Source of the DNA: an uncultured Pelagibacteraceae bacterium
GTDB lineage: Bacteria; Pseudomonadota; Alphaproteobacteria; Pelagibacterales; Pelagibacteraceae
Length of the DNA: 44,416 nucleotides
Reading direction: 5' to 3'
Assembly (NCBI GenBank): GCA_902542165.1
Contig: CACBTF010000004.1
Span: 1-44,416, forward strand
The position numbers and the translations under genes were made by a program. Shown piece after piece: positions 18,173 to 27,493 of this stretch. The notes under the pieces were generated by a model. It was not told where the DNA came from. It was given only the letters and a program-made list of their open reading frames with translations, and ran no database searches. How positions within the stretch are numbered: position 1 is the stretch's first letter; each line of letters opens with the position of its first letter.

Positions 18173-18841
18173 ATGTTTTCAAAAGAATTAGGGGCAAAAT
18201 TAGATAAGTTTCATTTATTAAAACATCCATTTTATCAAATTTATTGGAACGAGGGAAAATTAAACAGAGAGATTATTAAAGATTATGCTGAACAATATTA
18301 TCAACATGTTAAAGCGTTCCCTAGATATATTAGCGCTACACACTCTATTTGTGATGATATCGAAAAAAGAAGAATACTTTTAGAAAATTTACAAGATGAG
18401 GAAAACAAGGACGGGGATCACCCAAAACTTTGGAAGAATTTTGCTAAAGCATTAGGAGCTGATGAAAAAGAAATTGAAAAAGTAAAACTTGATTGGTTTA
18501 CAAAAGATATGATTGACAATTTCTTTTCTCAAGCGAGAAAATCTTATGCCGAAGGACTAGCTTCTTTATACACTTATGAAAGACAAATTCCTGAAATAGC
18601 GGAAACAAAAATTCAAGGTTTAAAAAAATTTTACGGAGTACAGTCCAAAGAAGGTTTAGAGTTTTTTGAAGCACATAAATCAGCAGATGTAATTCATAGA
18701 GCAGAATGTGAAAAACTTTTAGATAGTCTATCAAAAGAGGAACAAGAAAAAGCTGAAACAGCTTCTCTTTTGACAGCAAGATATTTATGGAACTTTTTGA
18801 GCGGGATGACCTCAAAACATAAGCTGAAAGCTGCTGCTTAA
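18173..18841 (+). CDS. TenA/PqqC-superfamily heme-oxygenase-fold protein, CADD-like
   Basis: LLKHPFYQIYWNEGKLNREIIKDYAEQYYQHVKAFPRYISATHS...LENLQDEENKDGDHPKLWKNFAKALG; E/H/D-rich helices typical of the diiron oxidase fold. Confidence 0.8.
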   Translation: MFSKELGAKLDKFHLLKHPFYQIYWNEGKLNREIIKDYAEQYYQHVKAFPRYISATHSICDDIEKRRILLENLQDEENKDGDHPKLWKNFAKALGADEKEIEKVKLDWFTKDMIDNFFSQARKSYAEGLASLYTYERQIPEIAETKIQGLKKFYGVQSKEGLEFFEAHKSADVIHRAECEKLLDSLSKEEQEKAETASLLTARYLWNFLSGMTSKHKLKAAA

Positions 18842-18875
18842 TAAAACTCTGGATTGACAAACTATTAGTAGAGGA

Positions 18876-18894
18876 ATACCTATTAAATAGGTAT
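18876..18894. promoter_or_regulatory. 19-bp palindrome overlapping the TauE/SafE start codon, downstream of an exact TTGACA
   Basis: ATACCTATT-A-AATAGGTAT; TTGACA at 18854-18859. Confidence 0.55.
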
Positions 18895-19984
18895 GGAAAT
18901 ATATCTTCCAATAGTCCAAGTTCATATTGATGTCATTTTTATTTTATTTGTAAGTTTTGGTGTTGGTGTTTTATCAGGATTATTTGGTGTTGGTGGAGGC
19001 TTTCTTATGACACCATTCTTAATATTTTTAGGTATTCCGCCTATATATGCTGTACCAAATGAAATTAACAATATACTAGCTACATCAGTATCTGGATCAT
19101 TAACTCATTGGTTTAAAAACACATTAGATTACAAAATGGGAATGATGATTATTATTGGTGGTATAATTGGCACTATCTTAGGTATTACTGCTTTCACTTT
19201 TTTTAAGGAAACTGGAAAATTAAGTTTGATAATTTCTTTATCGTACATGTACTTATTAGCAATAATTGGTACTTTGATGCTCATACAAGGCGCTAGTGAG
19301 ATTGATAGAGCGAGAAAAAAAATTACACTAAAACAAAAACTTCATACTCATTACTGGATACATGGACTGCCTTTAAAATTGAGATTTCCTAAATCAAGAC
19401 TTTATGAAAGTGTTTTTTCTCCAATTATATTGGGTGTAATTACTGGTTTTGTAGCTGCATTAATTGGTGTTGGGGGCGCTTTTTTGATGGTACCAGCTAT
19501 GATCTATTTAATTGGAATGCCTATAAAATTAATTCCAGGAACTTCATTATTTGTTACTGTATTTATAAGTGCGATAGTAACAGTTCTTCATGCGTTTACA
19601 TACGGCTCGATAGATTTAATTTTAGTAACTATTTTAATATTTGGATCAATAGCAGGGGTTCAAGTTGGGCAAAAAGTAGGACAATATTTAGATAGCTCTC
19701 ACCTCAAAACTTTATTTGCAATGCTTCTTTGTTGTGTTGCAATAGCAATTGCTTACGATACATTCTTTTTTGAAGGGGTAAGAAATACTGATAATGCAGA
19801 TATTGTTAACATTGGAAACTTGAATTTCATCTCAAAATTTATAATTAATTTAGCTGATAACAGTCCACTACTATATGGTTCATTAGCTATTATCTTAGCC
19901 ATATCATTGGGTGTGATTGGTGCAACTCTAAGACAATTATTGAGTTTTTACCAAGACAAGATTTTAATTAAAAAAACTAAATAA
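18893..19984 (+). CDS. TauE/SafE-family sulfite/anion permease
   Basis: GVLSGLFGVGGGFLMTPFLIFLGIPPIYAVPNEINNILATSVSGSLTHW; second repeat GFVAALIGVGGAFLMVPAMIYLIGMP. Confidence 0.9.
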   Translation: MEIYLPIVQVHIDVIFILFVSFGVGVLSGLFGVGGGFLMTPFLIFLGIPPIYAVPNEINNILATSVSGSLTHWFKNTLDYKMGMMIIIGGIIGTILGITAFTFFKETGKLSLIISLSYMYLLAIIGTLMLIQGASEIDRARKKITLKQKLHTHYWIHGLPLKLRFPKSRLYESVFSPIILGVITGFVAALIGVGGAFLMVPAMIYLIGMPIKLIPGTSLFVTVFISAIVTVLHAFTYGSIDLILVTILIFGSIAGVQVGQKVGQYLDSSHLKTLFAMLLCCVAIAIAYDTFFFEGVRNTDNADIVNIGNLNFISKFIINLADNSPLLYGSLAIILAISLGVIGATLRQLLSFYQDKILIKKTK

Positions 19985-20732
19985 GAGATTTTAAAAGCCC
20001 AAAAATTGATATTACAATCAAAAAATACAAAACGTATTTTTTGTAGTTTTCTTTTGAGCTACCTTTAAAAAGCTTTGTGCCTAAAAATACTCCTATTGGA
20101 ACCAAGAAAATTAGTGGTAGCGTTCTAAACAAGAAAGATATTTCCAGCACACCATTAAGGTATGTTAAAACTAAAGCATATGAGTCAGTGAAAAAAAATA
20201 AGGCAGCAATAGATGCTCTTATTACAGCAGGCTCAACAGCTATTATTAAAAAATACAGAGCAATAGGTAAACCTGCTAAAGTACCAAATCCATTCGCTGC
20301 ACCAGCAATAGTTCCTACAAAAAATTTTGATAAGTTATGATTTAAACTTTTATTTTTGTATCCTTTAAGCAATAATATAGCAAAGGTCATAACTGTTATA
20401 GATATAACTAAATGCATTATTTTTGGTTCCAAAATTGTAAGCAATTTAACTCCAGCGGGAGTTCCTATAATTACACCGAACATTAAAAATAGAACAAACT
20501 TCCAATTAATTTTATTCCATATACTTGGTATCATAAAAAAACTGGCTATGACTTCCAACAGTAATATAATTGGAACAATTTCTACTGGAGGAAGCATAAA
20601 AGATAACAACGAAACACTTGATGCAGAAAATCCAAACCCACTAAAACCCCGAACAAATGAAGCTAGAAGTATTATGGCACAAAAAAATATAAAATTTCCA
20701 AGTGTTAAATTTATAGTTTGTAAAAATTCCAT
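19977..20732 (-). CDS. TauE/SafE-family permease, convergent with the previous one
   Basis: LASFVRGFSGFGFSASSVSLLSFMLPPVEIVPIILLLEV; GTIAGAANGFGTLAGLPIALYFL. Confidence 0.85.
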   Translation of the reverse strand: MEFLQTINLTLGNFIFFCAIILLASFVRGFSGFGFSASSVSLLSFMLPPVEIVPIILLLEVIASFFMIPSIWNKINWKFVLFLMFGVIIGTPAGVKLLTILEPKIMHLVISITVMTFAILLLKGYKNKSLNHNLSKFFVGTIAGAANGFGTLAGLPIALYFLIIAVEPAVIRASIAALFFFTDSYALVLTYLNGVLEISFLFRTLPLIFLVPIGVFLGTKLFKGSSKENYKKYVLYFLIVISIFGLLKSLI

Positions 20733-20862
20733 AAATAATGATATTCTGATTATACTTTACATAAAACTAATTTAAGTGATATTTAGCTTTAAGTTATTTG
20801 ATATATTACAAATTATGCACAAAAAATCACAAAAAAGCACTTAATTAATTGATTTCAACTTA

Positions 20863-21612
20863 GTGTTCCAAAAATATAAAAGAAATATTTATTCTCAAAA
20901 TGGTGAAGACGGAATTATTTTAGAAATTTTAAAAAGATTAAAATTTAATTCAAAGAATAAATGGTGTTGTGAATTTGGTGCTTGGGATGGAATACACGGA
21001 AGCAATACTTTCAATTTAGTAAAAAATTTAAATTATAACGCTGTCTATATTGAGGGAGAAAAAAGTAAATATAAAGATTTATTAAATACAAGAAAAAAAT
21101 TTAAAAGAATAATTCCTTTTAACAAATTTGTAGAATATAAAAAAAATTCTTTAAATTCCCTAGATAAAATTTTAAAAAAAACTAAAATAAGCAAAAATTT
21201 TGATATTTTGTCTATAGATATTGACTCATATGATCTAGCAGTTTGGAAATCATTAAAAAAATACAGACCAAAAATAGTTATTATTGAAATAAATAGCGGT
21301 TTACTTCCAGGTATAAAACAAATTCATGGTAATGGTAAAATTGGAAATAGTTTTACTTCTACAGTGGAATATGCTCAAAAAAACAAGTATCAATTAGTAT
21401 GTCATACAGGAAACTGTATTTTTATTGACAAAAAATACTCAAAAAAATTAAGAATTCATACAAAGTTTTTAAACAATAAAAATGTAGATTTGTTATTTGA
21501 TAAATCTTGGTTTAATAAAAGAGAATATTTTATAAAAAAAATATTAAAAATAATCTTGCCAAATAAATTGATAAATTTTTTAATATATTTAAAAAGTAAG
21601 ATCAGTATATGA
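20863..21612 (+). CDS. FkbM-like / methyltransferase-fold protein (GTG start)
   Basis: IYSQNGEDGIILEILKRL...KWCCEFGAWDGIHGSNTFNLV...FDILSIDIDSYDLAVWKSL. Confidence 0.65.
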   Translation: MFQKYKRNIYSQNGEDGIILEILKRLKFNSKNKWCCEFGAWDGIHGSNTFNLVKNLNYNAVYIEGEKSKYKDLLNTRKKFKRIIPFNKFVEYKKNSLNSLDKILKKTKISKNFDILSIDIDSYDLAVWKSLKKYRPKIVIIEINSGLLPGIKQIHGNGKIGNSFTSTVEYAQKNKYQLVCHTGNCIFIDKKYSKKLRIHTKFLNNKNVDLLFDKSWFNKREYFIKKILKIILPNKLINFLIYLKSKISI

Positions 21613-21992
21613 AAAGTAGAAAAGTAAATAATCGGAGTTTTGGGATACTATTTTTTGTAGTTTTTTTAATAATCGGACTTTACCCAATATATAATGGTGA
21701 AAGTCCAAATAAATTTTTTTTAATATTATCACTTCCATTTTTAATTTTAGGACTGCTCAATTCAAAAATTCTAACACCTTTTAATAGAGCATGGATAAAA
21801 CTAGGTGAGATTTTAGGTCTAATTATTGCGCCTGTGATCATGGCATTGGTGTATTTTATTTTTTTAACGCCTATTAGTTTAATAGTCAGAATATTTGGTA
21901 AAGATTTATTAGATATAAAGTTTAATAAAAAATTAGAAACTTATTGGATAAAAAGAAAAAAAGAGATAGGTACAATGGATAAACAGTTTTAA
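21609..21992 (+). CDS. SxtJ-family membrane protein
   Basis: FGILFFVVFLIIGLYPI...LTPFNRAWIKLGEILGLIIAPVIMALVYFIFLTPISLIVRIFGKDLLDIKF. Confidence 0.8.
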   Translation: MKSRKVNNRSFGILFFVVFLIIGLYPIYNGESPNKFFLILSLPFLILGLLNSKILTPFNRAWIKLGEILGLIIAPVIMALVYFIFLTPISLIVRIFGKDLLDIKFNKKLETYWIKRKKEIGTMDKQF

Positions 21993-22145
21993 ATGATTGA
22001 ATTTATAAAAGAATTTTGGGAGTTTTTGAGAGAAAGAAAAAAATATTGGTTATTGCCAATTATTATTGTTCTAGCTTTATTTGGCGTTCTAATAGTCTTA
22101 AGCCAAGGTTCAGCAGTTGCACCATTTATTTATACAATTTTTTAA
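21993..22145 (+). CDS. DUF5989-like small membrane protein
   Basis: About 50 aa, translated here: MIEFIKEFWEFLRERKKYWLLPIIIVLALFGVLIVLSQGSAVAPFIYTIF*; abuts both neighbours; start may be off by one nt in my reading. Confidence 0.7.
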   Translation: MIEFIKEFWEFLRERKKYWLLPIIIVLALFGVLIVLSQGSAVAPFIYTIF

Positions 22146-23981
22146 GTGATATCAATTTTAGGTATATCAGCATTTTATCATGACAGTGCAGCAGCATTAT
22201 TAAAAAATGGTGAAATCGTTGCAGCTGCTCAAGAAGAAAGATTTTCAAGAAAGAAACATGACTCCCGATATCCCTACAACGCTGTAAAATACGTCTTAGA
22301 AGAGGGTAATATAAATCTTAGCGAAGTAGATCATATTGTCTTTTTCGAAAAACCTTTTTTAAAGTTTGAAAGACTTTTAGAAACATACATGGCATTTGCA
22401 CCAAAAGGTTTTAAATCTTTTAGTTTATCAATGCCTATTTGGCTGAGAGAAAAACTTTTTCAAAAAAAATTCTTATTTGATAACCTAAAACAACACGATG
22501 AAAAATTTCAGGATATAAATAAAATTAAATTTTCTGAGCATCATTATAGTCATGCCGCTAGTGCATTTTATCCATCACCATTCAAAGAAGCCGTGATTTT
22601 AACTTTAGATGGTGTAGGTGAGTGGGCGACATCTACTGTGGCGATAGGACAAGATAATAAATTAAAAATGTTAAAAGAAATACATTTTCCACATTCACTA
22701 GGTCTGCTTTATTCAGCATTTACGTATTATACCGGATTTAAAGTGAATAGTGGTGAGTATAAAGTAATGGGCTTAGCTCCTTACGGAAAACCAAAGTATA
22801 AAGATCTTATCATTAATGAGCTAATAGATTTAAAAAATGATGGTTCATTTAAATTAAATATGAAATATTTTAATTACGCTACAGGTCTAACAATGACGAA
22901 TAATAAATTTTCAAGTCTATTTGGTCATCCTGTTAGAGATCCAAAAAAAGATTTATTAACCGATTTTCATATGGACATCGCAGCTTCAATTCAAGCAGTA
23001 ACTGAGGAAGTAATCTTGAGATTAACAAAAGATATTTCTAAAGAATTTAAAATAAAAAATTTATGTTTAGCAGGTGGTGTAGCTTTAAATTGTGTAGCTA
23101 ATGGAAAAATATTAAATGGAAAACATTTTGAAAATATTTGGATCCAGCCAGCAGCTGGTGATGCCGGCGGTTCTTTAGGAGCAGCTTTAGCTTATTGGCA
23201 TCAAGAGCTTAAAAAATCTAGAACTGACTTCAAAGATAAAATGAAAGGAGCCTATTTAGGACCAAAATATAGCGACGATTTAATAAAAAAAAAATTAGAC
23301 TCTTTAAAAGCTAAATATATAAAAAAATCACCTGATGAGACCTCTGTATTAGTAGCAAAAGAGCTCTCGAATAATAAGACAGTTGGTTGGTTTCAAGGAA
23401 GAATGGAGTTTGGGCCCAGAGCTCTTGGTGGACGTTCGATTTTAGCAGACCCGAGATCAGAAAAGATGCAAAAAGAACTGAATTTAAAAGTTAAATTTAG
23501 GGAAAGCTTCCGACCTTTTGCACCCTCGGTATTAAGAGAGGATGTAAGTAGTTGGTTTGAAATAGATTATGATAGTCCATATATGCTTTTAGTAGCAGAG
23601 GTAAAAAAAGATTTACAGATAAACATGTCTGAAAAAGACGAAAAATTATTTGGTATTGAAAAATTAAATGTAAAACGATCTTCAATTCCTGCAGTAACCC
23701 ATGTGGATTATTCTGCTAGAATTCAAACCGTGCATAAAGATACTAATCACAAATATTACAATTTAATAAATGAATTTAAGAAAATTACTAATTGCCCAGT
23801 TATAGTGAATACTTCTTTCAATGTAAGAGGGGAGCCAATAGTTTGTTCTGTAGAAGATGCATTTAATTGTTTTATGGGCACAAACTTAGATATTCTTGTT
23901 ATCGAAGATTTTATTCTTTTCAAAAATGATCAAGACAAATCTTTGTTAAAAGATTATAAAAACAAATTTGAACTTGATTAG
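22146..23981 (+). CDS. Carbamoyltransferase (NodU/CmcH family; GTG start)
   Basis: ILGISAFYHDSAAALLKNGEIVAAAQEERFSRKKHD...LCLAGGVALNCVANGKI...FGPRALGGRSILADPR. Confidence 0.93.
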   Translation: MISILGISAFYHDSAAALLKNGEIVAAAQEERFSRKKHDSRYPYNAVKYVLEEGNINLSEVDHIVFFEKPFLKFERLLETYMAFAPKGFKSFSLSMPIWLREKLFQKKFLFDNLKQHDEKFQDINKIKFSEHHYSHAASAFYPSPFKEAVILTLDGVGEWATSTVAIGQDNKLKMLKEIHFPHSLGLLYSAFTYYTGFKVNSGEYKVMGLAPYGKPKYKDLIINELIDLKNDGSFKLNMKYFNYATGLTMTNNKFSSLFGHPVRDPKKDLLTDFHMDIAASIQAVTEEVILRLTKDISKEFKIKNLCLAGGVALNCVANGKILNGKHFENIWIQPAAGDAGGSLGAALAYWHQELKKSRTDFKDKMKGAYLGPKYSDDLIKKKLDSLKAKYIKKSPDETSVLVAKELSNNKTVGWFQGRMEFGPRALGGRSILADPRSEKMQKELNLKVKFRESFRPFAPSVLREDVSSWFEIDYDSPYMLLVAEVKKDLQINMSEKDEKLFGIEKLNVKRSSIPAVTHVDYSARIQTVHKDTNHKYYNLINEFKKITNCPVIVNTSFNVRGEPIVCSVEDAFNCFMGTNLDILVIEDFILFKNDQDKSLLKDYKNKFELD

Positions 23982-24772
23982 TTTTGATTTAAAATTGTAG
24001 CTGGATCCAATTTAACCTCAAACCAGTTAAGTCTTATATCTAAATGTGGACCGGTGGCCCTTCCACTTTGTCCTAAAGTTCCAACGATATCACCTTTTTT
24101 TACTTTTTGGCCTTTTTTAACATTTATATCTTTCATGTGCATATATAAGGTGCTTATACCATGACCGTGATCAAAAATGATTGTACCACCCGTAAAATAC
24201 ATGTCATTTTCTACTAACGTGACTACTCCATCCATCATCGATTTTACTGGAGTTCCCTCTGGTGCATGAAAGTCTATACCATAGTGAGGTCTTCTTGGTT
24301 TACCATTTAAAATTCTCTGACTGCCGTAAACCCCAGTAATAATATATTTATCAATAGGATAGATAAATTTATCTTTAAAGAAAACCAATTTACTATCAGT
24401 TGCTCTTGCTTTTCCGATTAAAATATTATCTTTTTTAATTCTCTCATAAACTTCAGGTGGAGGAGTAACTTGTTTTGGAGGAAGACCATCTATTCTTTGT
24501 ATCTTATATTTTCTTTTAAAAACTTTTTTTTCTATTAATTTGGTTTCCTTCTTATTCATAATTTTTATGACAACATTATTTTTTCTATCTCTATCTAATC
24601 CAAAAGCAAAATATCCGTCTTTAGAAACTCTGACTTTCCTATTATCGATTAATACTTTTGATTGAGGACTAGTTTTTCCAAGAATAAAAGAACCTTGTTT
24701 AAAATCTCCTATGAATTCAACTGCATAAGAAATATTAAATATAAATAAAAATAATAATATATATCTAATCAT
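23978..24772 (-). CDS. M23-family peptidase
   Basis: PHYGIDFHAPEGTPVKSMMDGVVTLVEND...FDHGHGISTLYMHM...GQSGRATGPHLDIRLNW. Confidence 0.92.
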   Translation of the reverse strand: MIRYILLFLFIFNISYAVEFIGDFKQGSFILGKTSPQSKVLIDNRKVRVSKDGYFAFGLDRDRKNNVVIKIMNKKETKLIEKKVFKRKYKIQRIDGLPPKQVTPPPEVYERIKKDNILIGKARATDSKLVFFKDKFIYPIDKYIITGVYGSQRILNGKPRRPHYGIDFHAPEGTPVKSMMDGVVTLVENDMYFTGGTIIFDHGHGISTLYMHMKDINVKKGQKVKKGDIVGTLGQSGRATGPHLDIRLNWFEVKLDPATILNQN

Positions 24773-25341
24773 AATAAAATTTGTAAATCTTCATAAATTA
24801 ATTGAATCGCTACAAGTAGTATTGCAATTAATCCAATCCAACTAATCCAAGAATATTTTTTTATCAACTTAGCAGTATAATTAGCAGCAAAAGCCATTAA
24901 CAATATTGATAGCCCCAAGCCAAAAGCAAGAAGCGTATAATGATCTCCAGCTGCACCAGCCACACCTAATACGTTATCCAAACTCATTGTCACATCTGCA
25001 AGAATAATTGTAAAAATAGCTTTTTTAAGATTTGTATTATCAACTTGTATATTTTTTTCCTCAATTTTATTTTGGATCACATCTCTGTAAAGTTTGTAAC
25101 AAATGTAAAGCAATAAAATCCCACCAATTAATCTTAAACCAGAGATTTGTAATAAATAAGCAGTTATAAAAGTAAAAAGAATTCTTAGAACTACAGCTCC
25201 ACCGATACCCCAAATAATAATTCTTTTTCTATTTAAGGAGTCAAATTTTGAAGCAACCATCCCAATAATAATTGCATTATCCCCTGCTAAGACCAAATCA
25301 ATAAGGATGATTTCTATCAATATAATTAGTTGCTCTGTCAT
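24769..25341 (-). CDS. TerC-family integral membrane protein
   Basis: IEIILIDLVLAGDNAIIIGMVAS...ILADVTMSLDNVLGVAGAA. Confidence 0.88.
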   Translation of the reverse strand: MTEQLIILIEIILIDLVLAGDNAIIIGMVASKFDSLNRKRIIIWGIGGAVVLRILFTFITAYLLQISGLRLIGGILLLYICYKLYRDVIQNKIEEKNIQVDNTNLKKAIFTIILADVTMSLDNVLGVAGAAGDHYTLLAFGLGLSILLMAFAANYTAKLIKKYSWISWIGLIAILLVAIQLIYEDLQILL

Positions 25342-25366
25342 AATGAAATTTATATTCTATTAATTG

Positions 25367-26125
25367 ATGAACTATAAAAATATTAAATTAGAAAAGCGAG
25401 AAAATTACGCAATTATCGAAATTGCTAACAAAAAAAATAATAGTTTAGATCAAAAAACCCTAGATGAAATCAGTGATGCAACCAAAAATTTGGATAAATT
25501 AAAAGAAATTAGATGTATAGGTTTAATTGGAGACCCAAAGTTCTTTTCACCTGGGGCAGATATAAAAGAACTTGAAAAATTGGATTCAAAAAAAGCGAGA
25601 AAACAAAAACTTTTTTCTAAGGTTGATGATTTACAAAAAATTAATATTCCTATTATTTCATTTGTTGAGGGTTATGCTTTAGGAGGTGGTTTTGAGCTTG
25701 CTCTTTCAAGTGATTTAATTATTGCAAGCTCAGAAGCAAAATTTGGATTACCTGAAATTAATTTAGGATTAATTCCTGGAGCTGGAGGTACACAAAAAAC
25801 AAAAAAATTTACTTCAAATCAAAATATAAAATATTTAGCAATGTCAGGAGAAATAATTGATGCTGAGACTGCAATGAAGTATGGGATTGTCTCAAAGATT
25901 ATTCCTAAGGAAAATTTTAAAGAATTTACTTTTAACTTTTTAAATACAATCTCGTCGAAGCCAAAAAAGTCACTTCAAGTTATAAAAAATTTAGTAGATT
26001 CAGAGGATAATTTAAAAAAATCTTTATTAAAAGAGAGACAAGAGTTTTACAAATTGTTAGATAGTGAAAATAAAAAAATTGGAATAAAAAGTTTTCTTAA
26101 TAAAACAAAGCCTAATTGGAAATAA
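25367..26125 (+). CDS. Enoyl-CoA hydratase/isomerase family protein
   Basis: FFSPGADIKELEKLDS; GYALGGGFELALSSDLIIASSEAKFGLPEINLGLIPGAGGTQ; the track start (TTG 25364) is one codon before the ATG. Confidence 0.9.
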   Translation: MNYKNIKLEKRENYAIIEIANKKNNSLDQKTLDEISDATKNLDKLKEIRCIGLIGDPKFFSPGADIKELEKLDSKKARKQKLFSKVDDLQKINIPIISFVEGYALGGGFELALSSDLIIASSEAKFGLPEINLGLIPGAGGTQKTKKFTSNQNIKYLAMSGEIIDAETAMKYGIVSKIIPKENFKEFTFNFLNTISSKPKKSLQVIKNLVDSEDNLKKSLLKERQEFYKLLDSENKKIGIKSFLNKTKPNWK

Positions 26126-26211
26126 ATCATCTTCAAGTTGTAGACAATTTGCATACCTGTAATAAGATTTTAACATAGTTAAACTATTCTTAAATTAATT
26201 AATATTTAACT

Positions 26212-26595
26212 ATGAAATTTAAATTTATTTTAACTGCAACTCTATTATTTATGGGCTCAGCGATAGCTGCGGGACATATAACAAAAGCTCAAAAAGAAAA
26301 AACAATAGAGTGCTTAGGACACTATAGTGCTACAGCTGTATTGCCCGCAGAAACTATTGAAGTTAAAAATATGGAATTAGCTTTAGCTTCAGTAAAAGTT
26401 ATAAGGGAGTATCTTGCATCTGAAGGCGTAAAAGATGATGAAATGAATAAAGGTATGAATGTTTACGTAGATAAAGTTTATGGCAAGCCTTTTAATAAAT
26501 CTAAGAATACCGAGTGTAATAAATTTATATATAAACAAATTAAAGGCTCAGAAGAAAAAATTGAGAAACTATCCAGAACTATTTACGCGGGTTAA
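26212..26595 (+). CDS. Small exported protein with two cysteines, unknown family
   Basis: Signal-like N-terminus MKFKFILTATLLFMGSAIAAG; first gene of the 26.2-28.9 kb operon. Confidence 0.65.
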   Translation: MKFKFILTATLLFMGSAIAAGHITKAQKEKTIECLGHYSATAVLPAETIEVKNMELALASVKVIREYLASEGVKDDEMNKGMNVYVDKVYGKPFNKSKNTECNKFIYKQIKGSEEKIEKLSRTIYAG

Positions 26596-26596
26596 T

Positions 26597-26884
26597 ATGA
26601 GCGGATACGTTATAGCTAATATAGATGTTAAAAATCATGAGGCCTATAAAGAATATGTAGGTAAAGTTGTGCCTACAGTCCAAAAATTCGGAGGAGAATA
26701 CCTTGTACGTGCTGGAGAGTATAAAGTTATAGATGGTGAGTGGAAATATCCTAGAACGGTAGTAATTAAATTTCCAACTTATGAAAAAGCTTTAGAGTGG
26801 TATGACTCTAAAGAATACAAACCCGTTAAACCTATTCGATTGGCAAACTCAGTAGCTAATGGAATAATAATAAGAGGAGTTTAA
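26597..26884 (+). CDS. DUF1330 family protein
   Basis: MSGYVIANIDVKNHEAYKEYVGKVVPTVQKFGGEYLVRAGEYKVIDGEWKYPRTVVIKFPTYEKALEWYDSKEYKPVKPIR; start taken at ATG 26597, not the track start 26480. Confidence 0.9.
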   Translation: MSGYVIANIDVKNHEAYKEYVGKVVPTVQKFGGEYLVRAGEYKVIDGEWKYPRTVVIKFPTYEKALEWYDSKEYKPVKPIRLANSVANGIIIRGV

Positions 26885-26898
26885 ATTAAAGCAAAAAA

Positions 26899-27189
26899 AT
26901 GGAAAAAGAAATGTTAGTACATCTTAAATTTAAAGAGGGTAAATTAGAAACTTTTACGAAGTGGATGCAATCAGATGAAGGTATGAGCGTTAGAAAAAGT
27001 GTTGCATATCCGGAAAAAACTGTTGGGGCTATGATCCCAGATAAAAGCGGAATGTTATTTAAAGTCAATGTTCATAACGAAGCTGGGATGAAAGAGTTTG
27101 TTACAGGGAACAACCCTAAAGCTAAAGCAATTTATGCTGAGTGTGTAGATAATGCTCAGTTATATGAACTATCAAAAATAAACCTATAA
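26899..27189 (+). CDS. Small probable dimeric alpha/beta-barrel (ABM-like) protein
   Basis: MEKEMLVHLKFKEGKLETFTKWMQS...MLFKVNVHNEAGMKEFV, beta-alpha-beta layout; weak family-level evidence. Confidence 0.55.
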   Translation: MEKEMLVHLKFKEGKLETFTKWMQSDEGMSVRKSVAYPEKTVGAMIPDKSGMLFKVNVHNEAGMKEFVTGNNPKAKAIYAECVDNAQLYELSKINL

Positions 27190-27198
27190 AGGAGTAAA

Positions 27199-27486
27199 AT
27201 GAAAAACTATATGGTAACGCATACTTTTAAGTCTGCCGAAATGAAAAAAAAATTTACAGATACAGTGGCTTCTATGAAGATGGAAGATATTGTTAAGAGC
27301 ATGAAAAGTGACAATGCTGCTTGTCAAATGACTTGGAATACACCAGGAGACACAATGGAAATGTACTGTTGGTGGAAAGGAAAAGACAAGCAAGCAATTA
27401 TTAATCAATTAGGTCAAATGAACGATTTTTTCACTCCTCATAAGTTTGTTGAGTGCACCGATCAAGTCATGGACTATAACGCATAG
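27199..27486 (+). CDS. Small probable alpha/beta-barrel protein, unknown family
   Basis: MKNYMVTHTFKSAEMKKKFTDTVASM...MEMYCWWKGKDKQAIINQL; GGAG upstream. Confidence 0.5.
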   Translation: MKNYMVTHTFKSAEMKKKFTDTVASMKMEDIVKSMKSDNAACQMTWNTPGDTMEMYCWWKGKDKQAIINQLGQMNDFFTPHKFVECTDQVMDYNA

Positions 27487-27493
27487 GATATTT

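Noticed and set aside
18498-18911. 137-aa minus-strand ORF
   Set aside because: Antisense to the CADD-like gene, low-complexity Leu/Ser/Phe translation
20077-20775. Two plus-strand ORFs (87 and 139 aa)
   Set aside because: Antisense to the minus-strand TauE/SafE gene, which has clear family motifs
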